A stretch of DNA of 64,000 bases from assembly GCA_965213645.1 (NCBI GenBank), contig CBDBZX010000004.1, positions 62,001 to 126,000 on the forward strand, in the 5' to 3' direction. The DNA is from CBDBZX01 sp965213645. GTDB lineage: Bacteria; Deinococcota; Deinococci; Deinococcales; Trueperaceae. Made by a program: the position numbers and the translations under genes. Positions 7,929 through 17,465 of this stretch are shown in pieces; positions within the stretch are counted from its first letter, which is position 1, and each line of letters opens with the position of its first letter. The notes under the pieces are model-generated. The model saw only the letters and a program-made list of their open reading frames with translations, ran no database searches and had not been told where the DNA came from.

Positions 7929-9566
7929 CTAATCGTAGGCGGGAGCGGCGGAGGTTCCGGGATAAGCCCGCACACCAACCCTAACCTCTTCTTTGACTCC
8001 ATCCAACACCTCATAATCATCTTCTGAAAAACGGATGTGGACGTTTTTATGCTCGAGTCCATACCATACCCCACTCGCGTCCACATGCTCCGCCGCGTCC
8101 GGCGTCGCCATGAGCGGCGTGCGCACCTCATTGAGATAGCGCCACTGCACCGCTTCGGGGAGGGGGCGTAAAAACTCACGGTAGAGCTTCGTCTTGTGGA
8201 GCGCCACGTCCACCCACATGCGACTGCGCCAGCGTACGAGCACGTAGAGCGCTTGCACCGACGTCCCGATGACGAGCGACCACCATACGCCTTGTACGCC
8301 GAAACCAAGAACAATCGCGAGCAGATAGGCGAGCGGCACGACTACGAGCCAGCGTCCGATAATCGTTCCGACCAGACCGGGGCGCGTGTCCCCCGCACCG
8401 CGCAACGCGCCGTTAATCACCATCGCCACCGCCAACACGGGCTGAAAGAGCGCGTTGATGCGGATGTACGACGCGCCCGCCGAGACCACCGTCGGGTGCG
8501 CACTCGGCTCGAAGAGCACGACGAGTTGCGGCGCGAAAATAAAGAGCGGCACCGCCATCCCCGACATCACCAACGCGCCGAGCAGAAGCGCCAAGTTACC
8601 TCTTAGCCGCGCGTCCCCAAGCTGCCACGCGCCCAGCGATTGTCCCACCAAGCTCGTCGCCGCTACACTCAGCGCGATGCCCGGCATAAACGCGAACGAC
8701 TCCACCTGCAACCCAATCGCCAACGCCGCCGCGCCGTACGTCCCCGCCGCCGTCGAGGTCACGATGCGCATCACAAAAAGCTGCGCCGCGTTTCGCGCTA
8801 CCCCTTGCAAACCCGAAGGGATGCCGATGGCGAGGATGTCTCTAAACATGGAGAGGTCGGGCAGGTACGAACCGGGCAGAATCTTGACGACGTTTTTGCC
8901 CGAATAGAGCAAGTAGAGCCCGACGCCTACGGCTAAGGCTCTCGCGAGAATCGTTCCCAACGCCGCACCGTCGAGTCCAAACGCGGGCAGCGCACCGGGT
9001 CCAAAAATCAAGAGGTAGCTAAACACAATATTGAGCAAGTTTGTACCGCCACTCAGGTAAAGCGGCGTCACCGTGTCGCCCGCGCCTTGCATGAGGCTGT
9101 TGATGGCGAAGTTGCCCGTGAGAAAGACCGTGCCGACGAAGAGGATTTGCAAGTAGCTCGTCCCTAGCGTCACCGCTTCGGGGTTGCCACCGCTGTTCAA
9201 AAAGGTCAGCAGCGGCTCGGCGGCGACGTAGCCGAGGACGCTCAGTGTGAGGGCGAGGAGCGTAGTCAGCAGGAGAGACTGTTTGGCGACGAAGGAGAGT
9301 TGGGCGGGGTCACGTGAGCCCTTCGCCTGCGCCGCTAGCGCCATCGCGCCCGCCGTGACCGACAAGATACCGATGAAGACGAGCATCCGCAGGGTGGTCG
9401 CCATGCCGACCGCTGCCACCGACACCGGACCGAGCCGCCCCGCCATAAAGACATCTACGATGTTGACTAAGCTCTGCAAAAGAAAGGTCAGGATGACGGG
9501 CAAGGAGAGCCGCCACACCTGGTTCATGATAGGTAAGTAACGTTGGAAAGAGGTGGGCAAGAACAT
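7929..9566 (-). CDS. MATE-family multidrug efflux transporter with long C-terminal tail
   Basis: Cation-coupled exporter of the inner membrane. Twelve hydrophobic segments are visible, with LPVILTFLLQSLVNIVDVFMAGRLG as TM1, the repeated QGAGDTVTPL and LRGAGDTRPGLVG motifs of the two MATE halves, and GIPSGLQGVARNAAQLFVMR at the second half. 545 residues, about 80 longer than usual. The excess is a hydrophilic C-terminal tail (from about FLRPLPEAVQW) of unknown role. ATG 9566 and ATG 9527 (MNQVWRL) are both possible starts. It lies downstream of ggt on the same strand with a palindrome between. Confidence 0.9.
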   Translation of the reverse strand: MFLPTSFQRYLPIMNQVWRLSLPVILTFLLQSLVNIVDVFMAGRLGPVSVAAVGMATTLRMLVFIGILSVTAGAMALAAQAKGSRDPAQLSFVAKQSLLLTTLLALTLSVLGYVAAEPLLTFLNSGGNPEAVTLGTSYLQILFVGTVFLTGNFAINSLMQGAGDTVTPLYLSGGTNLLNIVFSYLLIFGPGALPAFGLDGAALGTILARALAVGVGLYLLYSGKNVVKILPGSYLPDLSMFRDILAIGIPSGLQGVARNAAQLFVMRIVTSTAAGTYGAAALAIGLQVESFAFMPGIALSVAATSLVGQSLGAWQLGDARLRGNLALLLGALVMSGMAVPLFIFAPQLVVLFEPSAHPTVVSAGASYIRINALFQPVLAVAMVINGALRGAGDTRPGLVGTIIGRWLVVVPLAYLLAIVLGFGVQGVWWSLVIGTSVQALYVLVRWRSRMWVDVALHKTKLYREFLRPLPEAVQWRYLNEVRTPLMATPDAAEHVDASGVWYGLEHKNVHIRFSEDDYEVLDGVKEEVRVGVRAYPGTSAAPAYD

Positions 9567-9674
9567 ATGACTTGACCCTAACGCCGCTACTTGTATCCGT
9601 GTGTGCTTTATAAAGCGTTAGGTATTTGACTTTTGGGTTCTTACATGACGTATTGAGTTTGCGATGCTGCTCTA

Positions 9675-9700
9675 TAGGGGAGATTCATGAATCTCCCCTA
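9675..9700. repeat. Perfect 26-bp palindrome
   Basis: Half-site TAGGGGAGATTCA followed directly by its exact complement. It lies 13 bp beyond the ggt stop. There is no T-run, so it is not a classical terminator; similar short palindromes lie at 19600-19621, 35896-35918 and 60120-60147. Confidence 0.75.
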
Positions 9701-9712
9701 CGCCGCGTCCTC

Positions 9713-11455
9713 TCACTCCGGTGAAACGACCTGCGCCGTCCCCCCACCCCGCCGCTCAGCCTCAGCAGCGGCGACAACCGTGCCATCGTCATTAAAGTAC
9801 AGCCCCACCGCCGCGCCAAGCTCGTCCGTCTCGCTGAAGGTATGTCCGAACACGCCTAACTCGGTCAAAAGTTCCGGCGGCACGCTCTCCTCAACCGTCG
9901 TATCGTCGCCGTTTCGCTGCGACAACCTCGGCGCGTTGATGGCGTCAGGTAAGGTCATCTCGAAATCAATCACGTTGAGAAGCACCTGCGTTACCGTCGT
10001 GATGATGGTGCTGCCCCCTGGCGTCCCGAGCGCCATGCGCAAGGTGCCGTCCTCTAAGACAATTGTCGGCGACATAGACGAGCGTGGACGCTTCAAGGGC
10101 TCGGGCGCGTTCGGTCCTACCGGGTCGCTGCTAAAGTCGGTGAGTTCGTTGTTGAGCAAAAAGCCGCGCCCCGGCACGACGATGGCGCTGCCGCCAATTT
10201 GCTCAATCGTGGTGGTAAAGCTGACCGCGTTGCCCGTCTCGTCTGCCGTGACCAGGTGCGTAGTGCTCTCGCTCTCTGTGTCGGCTTCGCTCGGTGGTCC
10301 TAAAGGTGGGCTCGGGTCGTCTTGGAACGCGAAGGGATTGCCCGGTGCGGGGTCGTTGCCCGCTTCTAAGGTAATCTCCTCGCTCCTCATATCGGCGTAG
10401 TCTTGAGAGAGAAGTCCTTCGACGGGGACGTTGACAAAATCCGCGTCGCCCATGTACGCGCCCCGATCCGAGTAGGCTAAGCGGCTCGCCTCGAGCATCC
10501 TATGAAGCGCCTCCGCCTGAGGTAAGTCACTTAGCTCAGACGACTCCAAGAGGTTGAGAATCAACCCAACCGTCAACCCACCACTGGTTGGCGGAGCCAT
10601 CCCGTAGACTGTATAGCCCCGGTAGTCTACGCTGACGGGTTCACGTACGAGCGCGTCGTAGAGGTCTAAGTCCGCCATCGTCATCTCTTGCGGGCGCACG
10701 TCGAAAGGAGGATTATCCACCGTCGGTGGACTTTGGACGGCGGCGACGAGGTCTTCACCAATTTCGCCTCGGTAGAGCGCGTCCGTGCCCTCTTCGGCAA
10801 TGAGGCGAAAGGTCTCGGCAAGTTCGGGATTCGTAAAGGTGCTGCCAACTTCGGGTGGTGCGCCGTCCACCAGAAAGAGGTCGCTCGTCGAGGTGAACGC
10901 CTCAAAGCGCTCTAAATTTCCCTCGACTTGGTCGTGAAAGACCTGATTGACTTCAAAACCCTCTTCAGCGATTTCAATGGCAGGTTCTAAAGCGTCCGTC
11001 AAAGTTATCGTACCGTAGCGCTCCAACGCAACTTGCCAACCCGCCAAGGTTCCGGGGACACCGACGGAAAGACCGCTCGAGATGCGCTCAGGTCGAAAGG
11101 GGATCGACTCGCCCGTCTCAGGGTCGATAAACATGTCGGGCGTCGCGGCTAAAGGAGCCATCTCACGCGAGTCAATCGTAATCACGCGGTCTTCTTCCGC
11201 TAGATAGACCAGCATGAAGCCGCCCCCGCCGATGCCCGCGCTAAAAGGTTGGGTTACGTTGATGACAGCAGCAGCGGTGATTGCGGCGTCTACAGCGTTG
11301 CCGCCATTCTCTAAGACCTCGATACCGACTTGCGTAGCGAGTTCGTCTACGGTGGCGACTGCGCCGCCTGTACCTGTCTGGGTGCTCTGCGCGGTGACAT
11401 GTGTGGTGGCGCTCGCGCTCAAAATGACAAGCAAAACCAGAAAAAAATATCTCAC
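9713..11455 (-). CDS. ggt: Gamma-glutamyltransferase precursor
   Basis: Secreted N-terminal-nucleophile enzyme that cleaves gamma-glutamyl bonds, as in glutathione. A signal peptide (YFFLVLLVILSASATTHVTAQ) is followed by the large-subunit features NGGNAVDAAITAAAV and GIGGGGFMLVYL. The self-processing Thr lies in ESTTHLVTAD at about residue 400, and the small subunit carries GGSAIVVPGRGFLLNNELTDF. 580 residues, normal. The GTG at 11455 has AGGAG 5 nt upstream. Probably co-oriented with the MATE gene; no regulatory site recognised. Confidence 0.93.
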   Translation of the reverse strand: MRYFFLVLLVILSASATTHVTAQSTQTGTGGAVATVDELATQVGIEVLENGGNAVDAAITAAAVINVTQPFSAGIGGGGFMLVYLAEEDRVITIDSREMAPLAATPDMFIDPETGESIPFRPERISSGLSVGVPGTLAGWQVALERYGTITLTDALEPAIEIAEEGFEVNQVFHDQVEGNLERFEAFTSTSDLFLVDGAPPEVGSTFTNPELAETFRLIAEEGTDALYRGEIGEDLVAAVQSPPTVDNPPFDVRPQEMTMADLDLYDALVREPVSVDYRGYTVYGMAPPTSGGLTVGLILNLLESSELSDLPQAEALHRMLEASRLAYSDRGAYMGDADFVNVPVEGLLSQDYADMRSEEITLEAGNDPAPGNPFAFQDDPSPPLGPPSEADTESESTTHLVTADETGNAVSFTTTIEQIGGSAIVVPGRGFLLNNELTDFSSDPVGPNAPEPLKRPRSSMSPTIVLEDGTLRMALGTPGGSTIITTVTQVLLNVIDFEMTLPDAINAPRLSQRNGDDTTVEESVPPELLTELGVFGHTFSETDELGAAVGLYFNDDGTVVAAAEAERRGGGTAQVVSPE

Positions 11456-11579
11456 GGTGCTCCTCTCTCAAAAGGCATGGGTGCAAAACGTTTCTACCTC
11501 TTTCCCCTTCTCCTCTCATGGATTTAGTGAGGTAGTTTACCCCTTCAAGCGCAGGATGTTAAGAGGTGTGACGAAAAGG

Positions 11580-12457
11580 CTAAATGCTCGAGACCATCCT
11601 TTCAAGCTCCCCCACGACCTCTTCACTCACATCCAAAAGGGGCGCTCTCGGATAGCCCGCCGAGTGTCCTTGCAGCCTCAAAACAGCTTTGAGCCCCGGT
11701 ACACCGTAGCGAGAGGTCACGGCTAGAGCGAGCGGGTTCATCCTTAGTTGTAGGGCCCTCGAGCCTCTTCAATCTCACCTCTTTGAACGTGTTTGACAAT
11801 CTTCCCATACGCCTCCGCCGCCACGTTCGCCACCGCCAAAATGCCCCCTTTCGCGCCGAGCGAGAGCGCCGCTAAGAGGGTGGGCGCGTTGCCCGTAAAA
11901 ACAGTGAAGTCCTCTGGCACAAGCCGCATGATTTCGGTGAGGTCGCCGACGTTGCCCGAGGAATCTTTTAGGCCAACGATGTTGCTGTGTCCGGCAAGCT
12001 CGGAGATAAGATTAGGCGAAAGGCTGAGCGTCGTCGCGGCGGGGATGTTGTAGAGCATTAAAGGGAGGGGGCTCGAGTCCGCCAAGCGCTCAAAGTGCGT
12101 TTTTAAGACCTCTTCGTTCATACCGCCCTTGTAATAGTGCGGCGCTAGGACGAGCGCGTAGTCCGCGCCAACCTCAGCAGCAACCTCATTTCTCTCCTTT
12201 ACGAGCCGCGTCGCCTCGCCGCCCGTACCCGCAATCATCGGTTTGTCTTTCGGGATGACCTCCCTGGCCGCTTCTAATACCGTGCGCCGCTCCTCTTCAC
12301 TTAGGAAGACAGCTTCGCCGTTGCTGCCCATAATCAGGAAGCCGTCAACATGGGGCTCGAGCCCCCTAATCAAACTTTGCAACGTAGCAATATCAAGCTC
12401 ACCGGACGCGCTAAAGGGTGTGGGGAGAGGAGGGATGATCCCTCTGAGCTGAGGCAT
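11580..12457 (-). pseudogene. DapA-family aldolase/synthase gene with a frameshift near 11755
   Basis: Class I aldolase of the dihydrodipicolinate synthase / N-acetylneuraminate lyase family. The first 237 codons (to 11744) carry GSNGEAVFLSEEERR, MLYNIPAAT (Tyr) and IVGLKDSSGN (Schiff-base Lys). The frame then ends at GPYN, but a different frame immediately continues with the family's normal C-terminus (MNPLALAVTSRYG, then VPGLKAVLRLQG) to a TAG at 11580. Joining needs one added base in the GGGCCC stretch at about 11753-11758. It could be a real mutation or a homopolymer error. TACGCT lies 5 nt before ATG 12457. The substrate (DHDPS, KDG aldolase or other) cannot be told. Confidence 0.85.
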
Positions 12458-12556
12458 CCCTGAGCGTACCCATTTGTGCGCCTAAATGCTAGTCTGGGTA
12501 GCTGTGCTGAATTCATGGTTTACTGACATGAGTTTGATGAAAGTAGCAGGCGACCA

Positions 12557-14830
12557 ATGAAGGGGACGGCAATGAACGCGGCGGGGGACTCGAGCGGGTG
12601 GCAGACGCTTCCTACGTGGGTGCGTGTAGGGGCTACCGTGTTTGCTTATATCGGCGGCTACCTCTCTCTCGATTGGGTCTCTGAAGCCTTTATCCCCGCC
12701 GCTGAGGTGGCGGTGTGGTTTCCGGCTGCGGCTCTAAACCTCGTGCTGCTATGGACCTTTGGACTGCGCTACATGCCTGCGGTTGGCCTGGCCGCTCTGC
12801 TGACGAAAACCTCGATCATTTCTGAGTCCGGGCTCTCCCTGGTGGCCGTCTATCCTCTTATGCTCACCTACGCACTCATTCAAGCGTTGGGCTACGGTGG
12901 CCTGGTATTTTTTCTCAAGAAGTTAGAGGTCAACCCGCGCCTCTACAGCTTGCGCGACGTAAGTTGGTTTCTCTTCGCCGCTACGCTCTTTCCCCTTGTT
13001 TTTCTCGCCCCTTTGAGCGTGACGACGCTGGCGCTAGCGGGCGTAGAACTCTGGGAAGAGTGGCTGCTCCGAGTGATGCAGTTTTGGGCCGGGGACACGA
13101 CAGGTATCGGCCTGCTCGCGCCGCCGCTACTCATCACCTTGCGGCTGACGCCCTGGCTCTGGGCGGACGACCTGCCTAAACCTCGAGCTATGCTGCGCCG
13201 CCCTACCCGCCGCGAGTGGTGGCTTGGGGCTGGGCTGCTCGCTTTTATCGCGCTCGGCACCGCGCTCGCGTATAGGGGTGAACGCGGGCTCAACCTCAAC
13301 CGTGACTACTTCGCTTTCGTGCCGCTTATCGCAATAGCGGTGTGGCACGGCTTCGAGGTCACCGCGTTCGCCGTTTTGCTCGCTAACATCATGATCGCTG
13401 CGATTGTCGGCCCCTCTTTCGGCGGGAATGGCGGCTTAGCGCTGCAGTTCGGCCTCATGACGCTGACGCTCGTCAGCTTAGTGCTCGGCGCGATTACCTC
13501 GGCGCGGCAGAATACGCAGACCAAGCTCCAGCACCGCACTTTGCACGACCCCCTGACAGGGCTCCCCAACCGCGAGCAGCTCTTGGCGCGTTTGGGCGAG
13601 TTGCAAGACCAGAAAGGTCAAAGGGCGCTTCTCATGCTCGACCTCGATGACTTTCAAACTATCAACGACAGCCTTGGGCACGACTTTGGCGACGCGCTCC
13701 TGTGCGCTGTGGCGGAGCGTATGCAAGAAGGGTTGACCGCTCGAGACACCCTCGCACACCTCGGCGGCGATGAGTTCGTCCTCTTGCTCACCGAAGGGGA
13801 CGAAAGCAGCGTCGCCGAAGCCATTCGAGGGCTGCGCGAGGTCTTCGCGCAACCCTTTCACGTCCAGGCGCGTGAGTTGCGGCTAAGCGTAGGCATCGGC
13901 GCGGCCTTAGTCGGTCCAGCAGACTTAGAGGCCCCCGCGCCTACCGAGCTGCTGCGCCGCACGCACACCGCACTTCACCGGGCCAAACAGAAAGGCAAAG
14001 CTCGCACGGTGTTCTTCGAAGACGTGATGCACACGCAGGCGGTGGAGCGCTTAGAGCTAGAGAACGACCTGCGCCGCGCCCTGGCGTACCAGGAGTTCGT
14101 GATTCACTACCAGCCTATCTGGTCGCTCCGAACGGGCCACATCGTCGAGGCAGAAGCGCTCTTGCGCTGGCCCCACCCCGAGCGCGGTCTGATTCCGCCT
14201 GCGACCTTCGTGCCGCTCGCCGAGGAGACGGGCCTCATCGAACCGCTGAGCCGCTGGCTGATGCGCTCGGCCTTCAAACAGGCCAAAGCGTGGCAGAACG
14301 CGGGGCATACCCTCAATATCGCCGTCAACATCTCGGCGGCGCAGGTGCAGGTAGGTTTGGAGCACGCCTTAGAAGACGCGCTAGAAGGAAGTCATTTAGC
14401 GCCCGAATGCGTGCGCTTAGAGGTCACCGAAAGTCTCTTTTTAGAGCCTTTAGAGGACACGGTCGCGCTGCTGCGCCGCCTCACGAAGCGCGGCTTCAAG
14501 ATATCCGTTGACGACTTCGGCACGGGCTACGCCTCGCTCTCGTACCTCAAGAACTTGCCCATCCACGCCCTGAAAATCGACCGCTCTTTCCTCAAGGGCA
14601 TACCGGGCGACGAGGGCGACGTGGCTATCGTCGAAACGATCCTCTTTATGGCGGACGCGCTGGGGCTCGAGGTCGTCGCCGAAGGCGTCGAAACGGCGGC
14701 GCAGATGGACTTCTTGCTCAAACAGGGCTGTCCCTACGCACAGGGGTATTATTTAGCGCGTTCGGTCTCAGGGGCCATCTTTGCCTCGTATTTAGAGCGT
14801 CCGGCGCTTGCTTCTAAACTGTCACGGTAG
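12557..14830 (+). CDS. MASE1-GGDEF-EAL cyclic-di-GMP signalling protein
   Basis: 757 residues. An N-terminal MASE1-type membrane sensor (about 1-310, eight or more hydrophobic segments, with FWAGDTTGIGLLAPPLL) is followed by GGDEF (about 330-490) and EAL (about 515-750) domains. The cyclase motif is intact (HLGGDEFVLLL), although no RxxD inhibitory site is evident. The phosphodiesterase motifs are also intact: EALLRW, ISAAQVQ, EVTES, DDFGTGYASLSYL and VAEGVET. Both activities are therefore possible. Start ATG 12557, or ATG 12572 which has AGGGG just upstream. It stands alone between dapA-like and purU. Confidence 0.92.
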   Translation: MKGTAMNAAGDSSGWQTLPTWVRVGATVFAYIGGYLSLDWVSEAFIPAAEVAVWFPAAALNLVLLWTFGLRYMPAVGLAALLTKTSIISESGLSLVAVYPLMLTYALIQALGYGGLVFFLKKLEVNPRLYSLRDVSWFLFAATLFPLVFLAPLSVTTLALAGVELWEEWLLRVMQFWAGDTTGIGLLAPPLLITLRLTPWLWADDLPKPRAMLRRPTRREWWLGAGLLAFIALGTALAYRGERGLNLNRDYFAFVPLIAIAVWHGFEVTAFAVLLANIMIAAIVGPSFGGNGGLALQFGLMTLTLVSLVLGAITSARQNTQTKLQHRTLHDPLTGLPNREQLLARLGELQDQKGQRALLMLDLDDFQTINDSLGHDFGDALLCAVAERMQEGLTARDTLAHLGGDEFVLLLTEGDESSVAEAIRGLREVFAQPFHVQARELRLSVGIGAALVGPADLEAPAPTELLRRTHTALHRAKQKGKARTVFFEDVMHTQAVERLELENDLRRALAYQEFVIHYQPIWSLRTGHIVEAEALLRWPHPERGLIPPATFVPLAEETGLIEPLSRWLMRSAFKQAKAWQNAGHTLNIAVNISAAQVQVGLEHALEDALEGSHLAPECVRLEVTESLFLEPLEDTVALLRRLTKRGFKISVDDFGTGYASLSYLKNLPIHALKIDRSFLKGIPGDEGDVAIVETILFMADALGLEVVAEGVETAAQMDFLLKQGCPYAQGYYLARSVSGAIFASYLERPALASKLSR

Positions 14831-14877
14831 GGTTGCGCGTCGCGCTCAGGCGGCTCACCTGTTAAGGTAATTTCGCT

Positions 14878-15774
14878 ATGTTGTCCCCTTCGCCTAAAGC
14901 TGAACGACTCGAGTCCCAAAGAGGTCAAACCGCTCGCCTCCTCATCTCCTGCCCGGACCGCCCCGGCATCGTCGCGGCGGTCTCGCAGTTTCTCTACGCC
15001 CACGGCGCAAACGTCTTAGACGCCGCCCAACACACCACCGACCCCACCGGCGGCGAGTTCTTTATGCGCATGGTCTTCTACTTAGAGGACTTAGCCGTGA
15101 CGCGCCCGCAGTTCGAGCGAGCCTTCGCCGAGGTCGTCGCCAAACCCTTCGAGATGAGCTGGCGCGTGGCCTACGCCGACGAGGTCAAGCGCATGGCGAT
15201 TCTCGTCTCCAAGTACGACCACTGCCTGTTAGAACTCCTCTGGCGCGTTCGCAGCGGCGAATTCGACGTGGATATTCCTTTCGTCGTGTCCAACCACGAC
15301 GACCTGAGAGAAACCGTCGAGTCATTCGGTTTGACCTTTCATCACTTGCCCGTCACCAAAGAGACCAAGGCCGAGCAAGAGGGGCAGATGTTGGCGCTTT
15401 TAGAGGACCAGGTAGACTTCATCGTCCTAGCACGCTACATGCAGATTCTCTCGAGCGAGTTCGTCGCCCACTACCCCCGGCGTATCCTCAACATCCACCA
15501 CTCGTTCTTACCCGCTTTCGTCGGCGCGAACCCCTACAAACACGCCTATCAGCGCGGCGTGAAGCTCATCGGCGCAACCGCACACTACGTCACGGATGAT
15601 TTAGATGAAGGGCCAATTATCGAGCAGGATGTGGCGAGGGTGTCGCACAAGGAGTCAGCACAAGACCTCGTGCGCGTGGGGCGCGAGATTGAGCGCACTG
15701 TGCTGGCTAGGGCGGTGGCGGCGCATTTAGAGGATAGGGTATTGGTGTTTGGGAATAAGACGGTGGTGTTTTGA
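14878..15774 (+). CDS. purU: Formyltetrahydrofolate deformylase
   Basis: Hydrolyses 10-formyl-THF to formate and THF, supplying formate to PurT or balancing one-carbon pools. It has an N-terminal ACT domain (LLISCPDRPGIVAAVSQFL) and a C-terminal formyltransferase fold with LARYMQILS, NIHHSFLPAFVGANPY and DDLDEGPIIEQDV, which carry the catalytic Asn, His and Asp. 298 residues, normal for PurU. Start ATG 14878 has no clear Shine-Dalgarno sequence; TAAGGT lies 9 nt upstream. Confidence 0.94.
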   Translation: MLSPSPKAERLESQRGQTARLLISCPDRPGIVAAVSQFLYAHGANVLDAAQHTTDPTGGEFFMRMVFYLEDLAVTRPQFERAFAEVVAKPFEMSWRVAYADEVKRMAILVSKYDHCLLELLWRVRSGEFDVDIPFVVSNHDDLRETVESFGLTFHHLPVTKETKAEQEGQMLALLEDQVDFIVLARYMQILSSEFVAHYPRRILNIHHSFLPAFVGANPYKHAYQRGVKLIGATAHYVTDDLDEGPIIEQDVARVSHKESAQDLVRVGREIERTVLARAVAAHLEDRVLVFGNKTVVF

Positions 15775-15775
15775 T

Positions 15776-15940
15776 TAGACTGTCAACTAAAGTCTGAGGT
15801 ACTGTTGTCACCCCGAGCGAAGTCGAGGGGTCTTGTGGTTCCAATCTGAACTCAGAGCCGTCAGCAAGGTCAGAGATGTCTTCGACTCCGCTTCGCTCCG
15901 CTCTCGAATGACATGACTCATTTTGTAGTTGTCGCTGTAA
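15776..15940. repeat. R4 MITE-like repeat, copy a
   Basis: Begins with CTGTCAACTAAAG, contains TGTCACCCCGAGCGAAGTCGAGGGG and later CTTCGACTCCGCTTCGCTCCG then AATGACA, and ends with TGTAGTTGTCGCTGTAATGA. Internal and terminal segments match the copies at 49800, 55766 and 55937. Confidence 0.65.
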
Positions 15941-16583
15941 TGACACGGTGTTCTAGGAATTTGGGTGCAAAAGCCCTGACGCCTATTGGGGAACCATGAA
16001 AGATACCGAACTATACTTTCCTTGTGTCATCGCAACATACGTCTACGTACTTCGCAACATCCTCGTAGTATGTAGCTTCAAGTACGCTGTTTCACTAGGA
16101 ACCGTGTACCTTCTTGCGCGTAGGCTTCGATCCTATTTTTGAAAGAGCCGCTACCCATACTTCGGACCTTAACGATGAATAAGGTTTAGCGAAGCACTTT
16201 GAGCAGAATCAGGCGGCGCTCGAGGCAGTTGTCTTGAAGAGGTGCTATCTGCGGACATAACCTACGCGAGTCAGGCTCTGCCAGGTAGTTTCAGTATGTC
16301 ACGACATCCCGGAAGACCTGTATGAGTGCCCTCTTTGAGGCTTTACGTCGCGCTGAACATCTGAGAGTGTGGGTGAGGGGAGACAATTTATCTGAAATGA
16401 ACTCTCAGCGTAGGTACTAGAACTCACATAATTCGATACCGAAGAGTTTTTTGGCTATCGTGGGAAAGCCTCATCTAGAAAACGTTGTTCATAGGGCAAG
16501 CTGTCCGCGAATGAAAATATTTACGGCTCTCTCCTAAGCAGGTTCCAGTACAGATTCGAGGAATCGTGAGCATCAGCGTTCAA
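15941..16583. other. Gene-free stretch, lower G+C
   Basis: About 640 bp with no open frame of 60 codons and visibly lower G+C than the flanking genes. A 48-codon frame at 15996-16142 (+) has no recognisable features. No tRNA-like fold or repeat family was identified. It could hold a decayed gene or an unrecognised RNA. Confidence 0.5.
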
Positions 16584-16584
16584 C

Positions 16585-16606
16585 AAAAAACTCCCCTTTC
16601 GGGGAG
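16585..16606 (-). terminator. Intrinsic terminator of the envelope-stress operon
   Basis: On the minus strand CTCCCC-GAAA-GGGGAG is followed by TTTTTT. The 6-bp G+C stem with a GNRA-type tetraloop lies about 45 bp past the stop at 16650. Confidence 0.9.
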
Positions 16607-16649
16607 CCTATGTTGCAAGTGCTGATCTTCTAAACGAAAGTGTAAAGCG

Positions 16650-17465
16650 CTAATTATTCGACTTCTTCTTCGACTCTTCCTTGGCCGTCTTCTGCGCCTC
16701 ATCCGCCGTCTTTTGCGCCACATCCTGCGCCTTTTGTCTGAGGGTGTCCGGCGTCAAGCCTTGGTTCTGCGCCTCCTCTTTCACGGTCTCTTTAGCGGTT
16801 TCAAAGGTCTTTTGCGCCACCTCTTTGGCGCGTTCAATGGTGCTGTCGCTAACCTCGCCCATCATCTCGTTTTCGCGGCGGGTGCTGGGGAAGGCGAGTC
16901 CAACGAGGATGCCGATTAAAGCGGCAGCTAAACCAACCACGAGAGGTTGCTCGTCTAGGAGCTTGGAGAAACCGCGCTTGGCTTGTTTGGCGCGTTGTTG
17001 CGCTTCACGCCGCGCCTGCTCGGTCTTCTGCTTGGCTTCGCGCTGAGCCCCTTGCGCTTTTTGCTGCGCTTGGTTGGACATACCTTGACCTGACTGACCG
17101 CTACTCTGGCCGCTCGAGCCATATTGACCACTGGACTGACCGCTTCCAACGGTCCGGTCCGACGGGCGCGGGTAGCCCTGACTGCTCACATTCGTACTGC
17201 CGATAGGCCGCCCGTAAGAGTCTCTGAGTTTGTCCTCGGTGCTCAGTGAGCGCTCGGTGGGCGAGGGGACTTCGCCGAGCGAGGTAGGGTTGGGGCTGAC
17301 GGGCTCATTCATATCCTCACCCGTAATGATAGGCGCGGTGGTCGGGTCGCTCTCGGTGGGCAGCGAGGAGCCGGTCTCGAGCGTTCCATCATCGTTTGCC
17401 AGTGAGTCTTTAGATTTCCTGTTGTTTCCCGTCACTAAAGGGGATTTTTTCTTGTCATCACTCAT
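16650..17465 (-). CDS. Membrane-anchored amphipathic-helix protein
   Basis: 271 residues. The N-terminal half is low-complexity and polar, with Ser/Gly/Gln repeats (GQSSGQYGSSGQSSGQSGQ), probably disordered. Next comes a Lys/Gln/Ala-rich helix, one transmembrane segment (PLVVGLAAALIGILVGLAF), and a C-terminal helix of alanine/lysine repeats (AQKTADEAQKTAKEESKK) like LEA or apolipoprotein helices. The segment around the membrane span resembles that of DUF3618-associated proteins. ATG 17465 overlaps the holin-X gene stop as ATGA. It is the last gene of a four-gene operon ended by the terminator at 16585-16606. Role unknown; a membrane-surface stress function is inference. Confidence 0.65.
   Translation of the reverse strand: MSDDKKKSPLVTGNNRKSKDSLANDDGTLETGSSLPTESDPTTAPIITGEDMNEPVSPNPTSLGEVPSPTERSLSTEDKLRDSYGRPIGSTNVSSQGYPRPSDRTVGSGQSSGQYGSSGQSSGQSGQGMSNQAQQKAQGAQREAKQKTEQARREAQQRAKQAKRGFSKLLDEQPLVVGLAAALIGILVGLAFPSTRRENEMMGEVSDSTIERAKEVAQKTFETAKETVKEEAQNQGLTPDTLRQKAQDVAQKTADEAQKTAKEESKKKSNN

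Noticed and set aside
8196..8936. Plus-strand frames opposite the MATE gene (8196-8606, 8455-8907, 8640-8936)
   Set aside because: Antisense to a well-supported gene; Arg/His-rich translations without family features.
15996..16142. 48-codon frame in the 16-kb gap
   Set aside because: It has no Shine-Dalgarno sequence, no TANNNT box at the 5-6 nt spacing and no recognisable domain; chance is likely in lower-G+C DNA.
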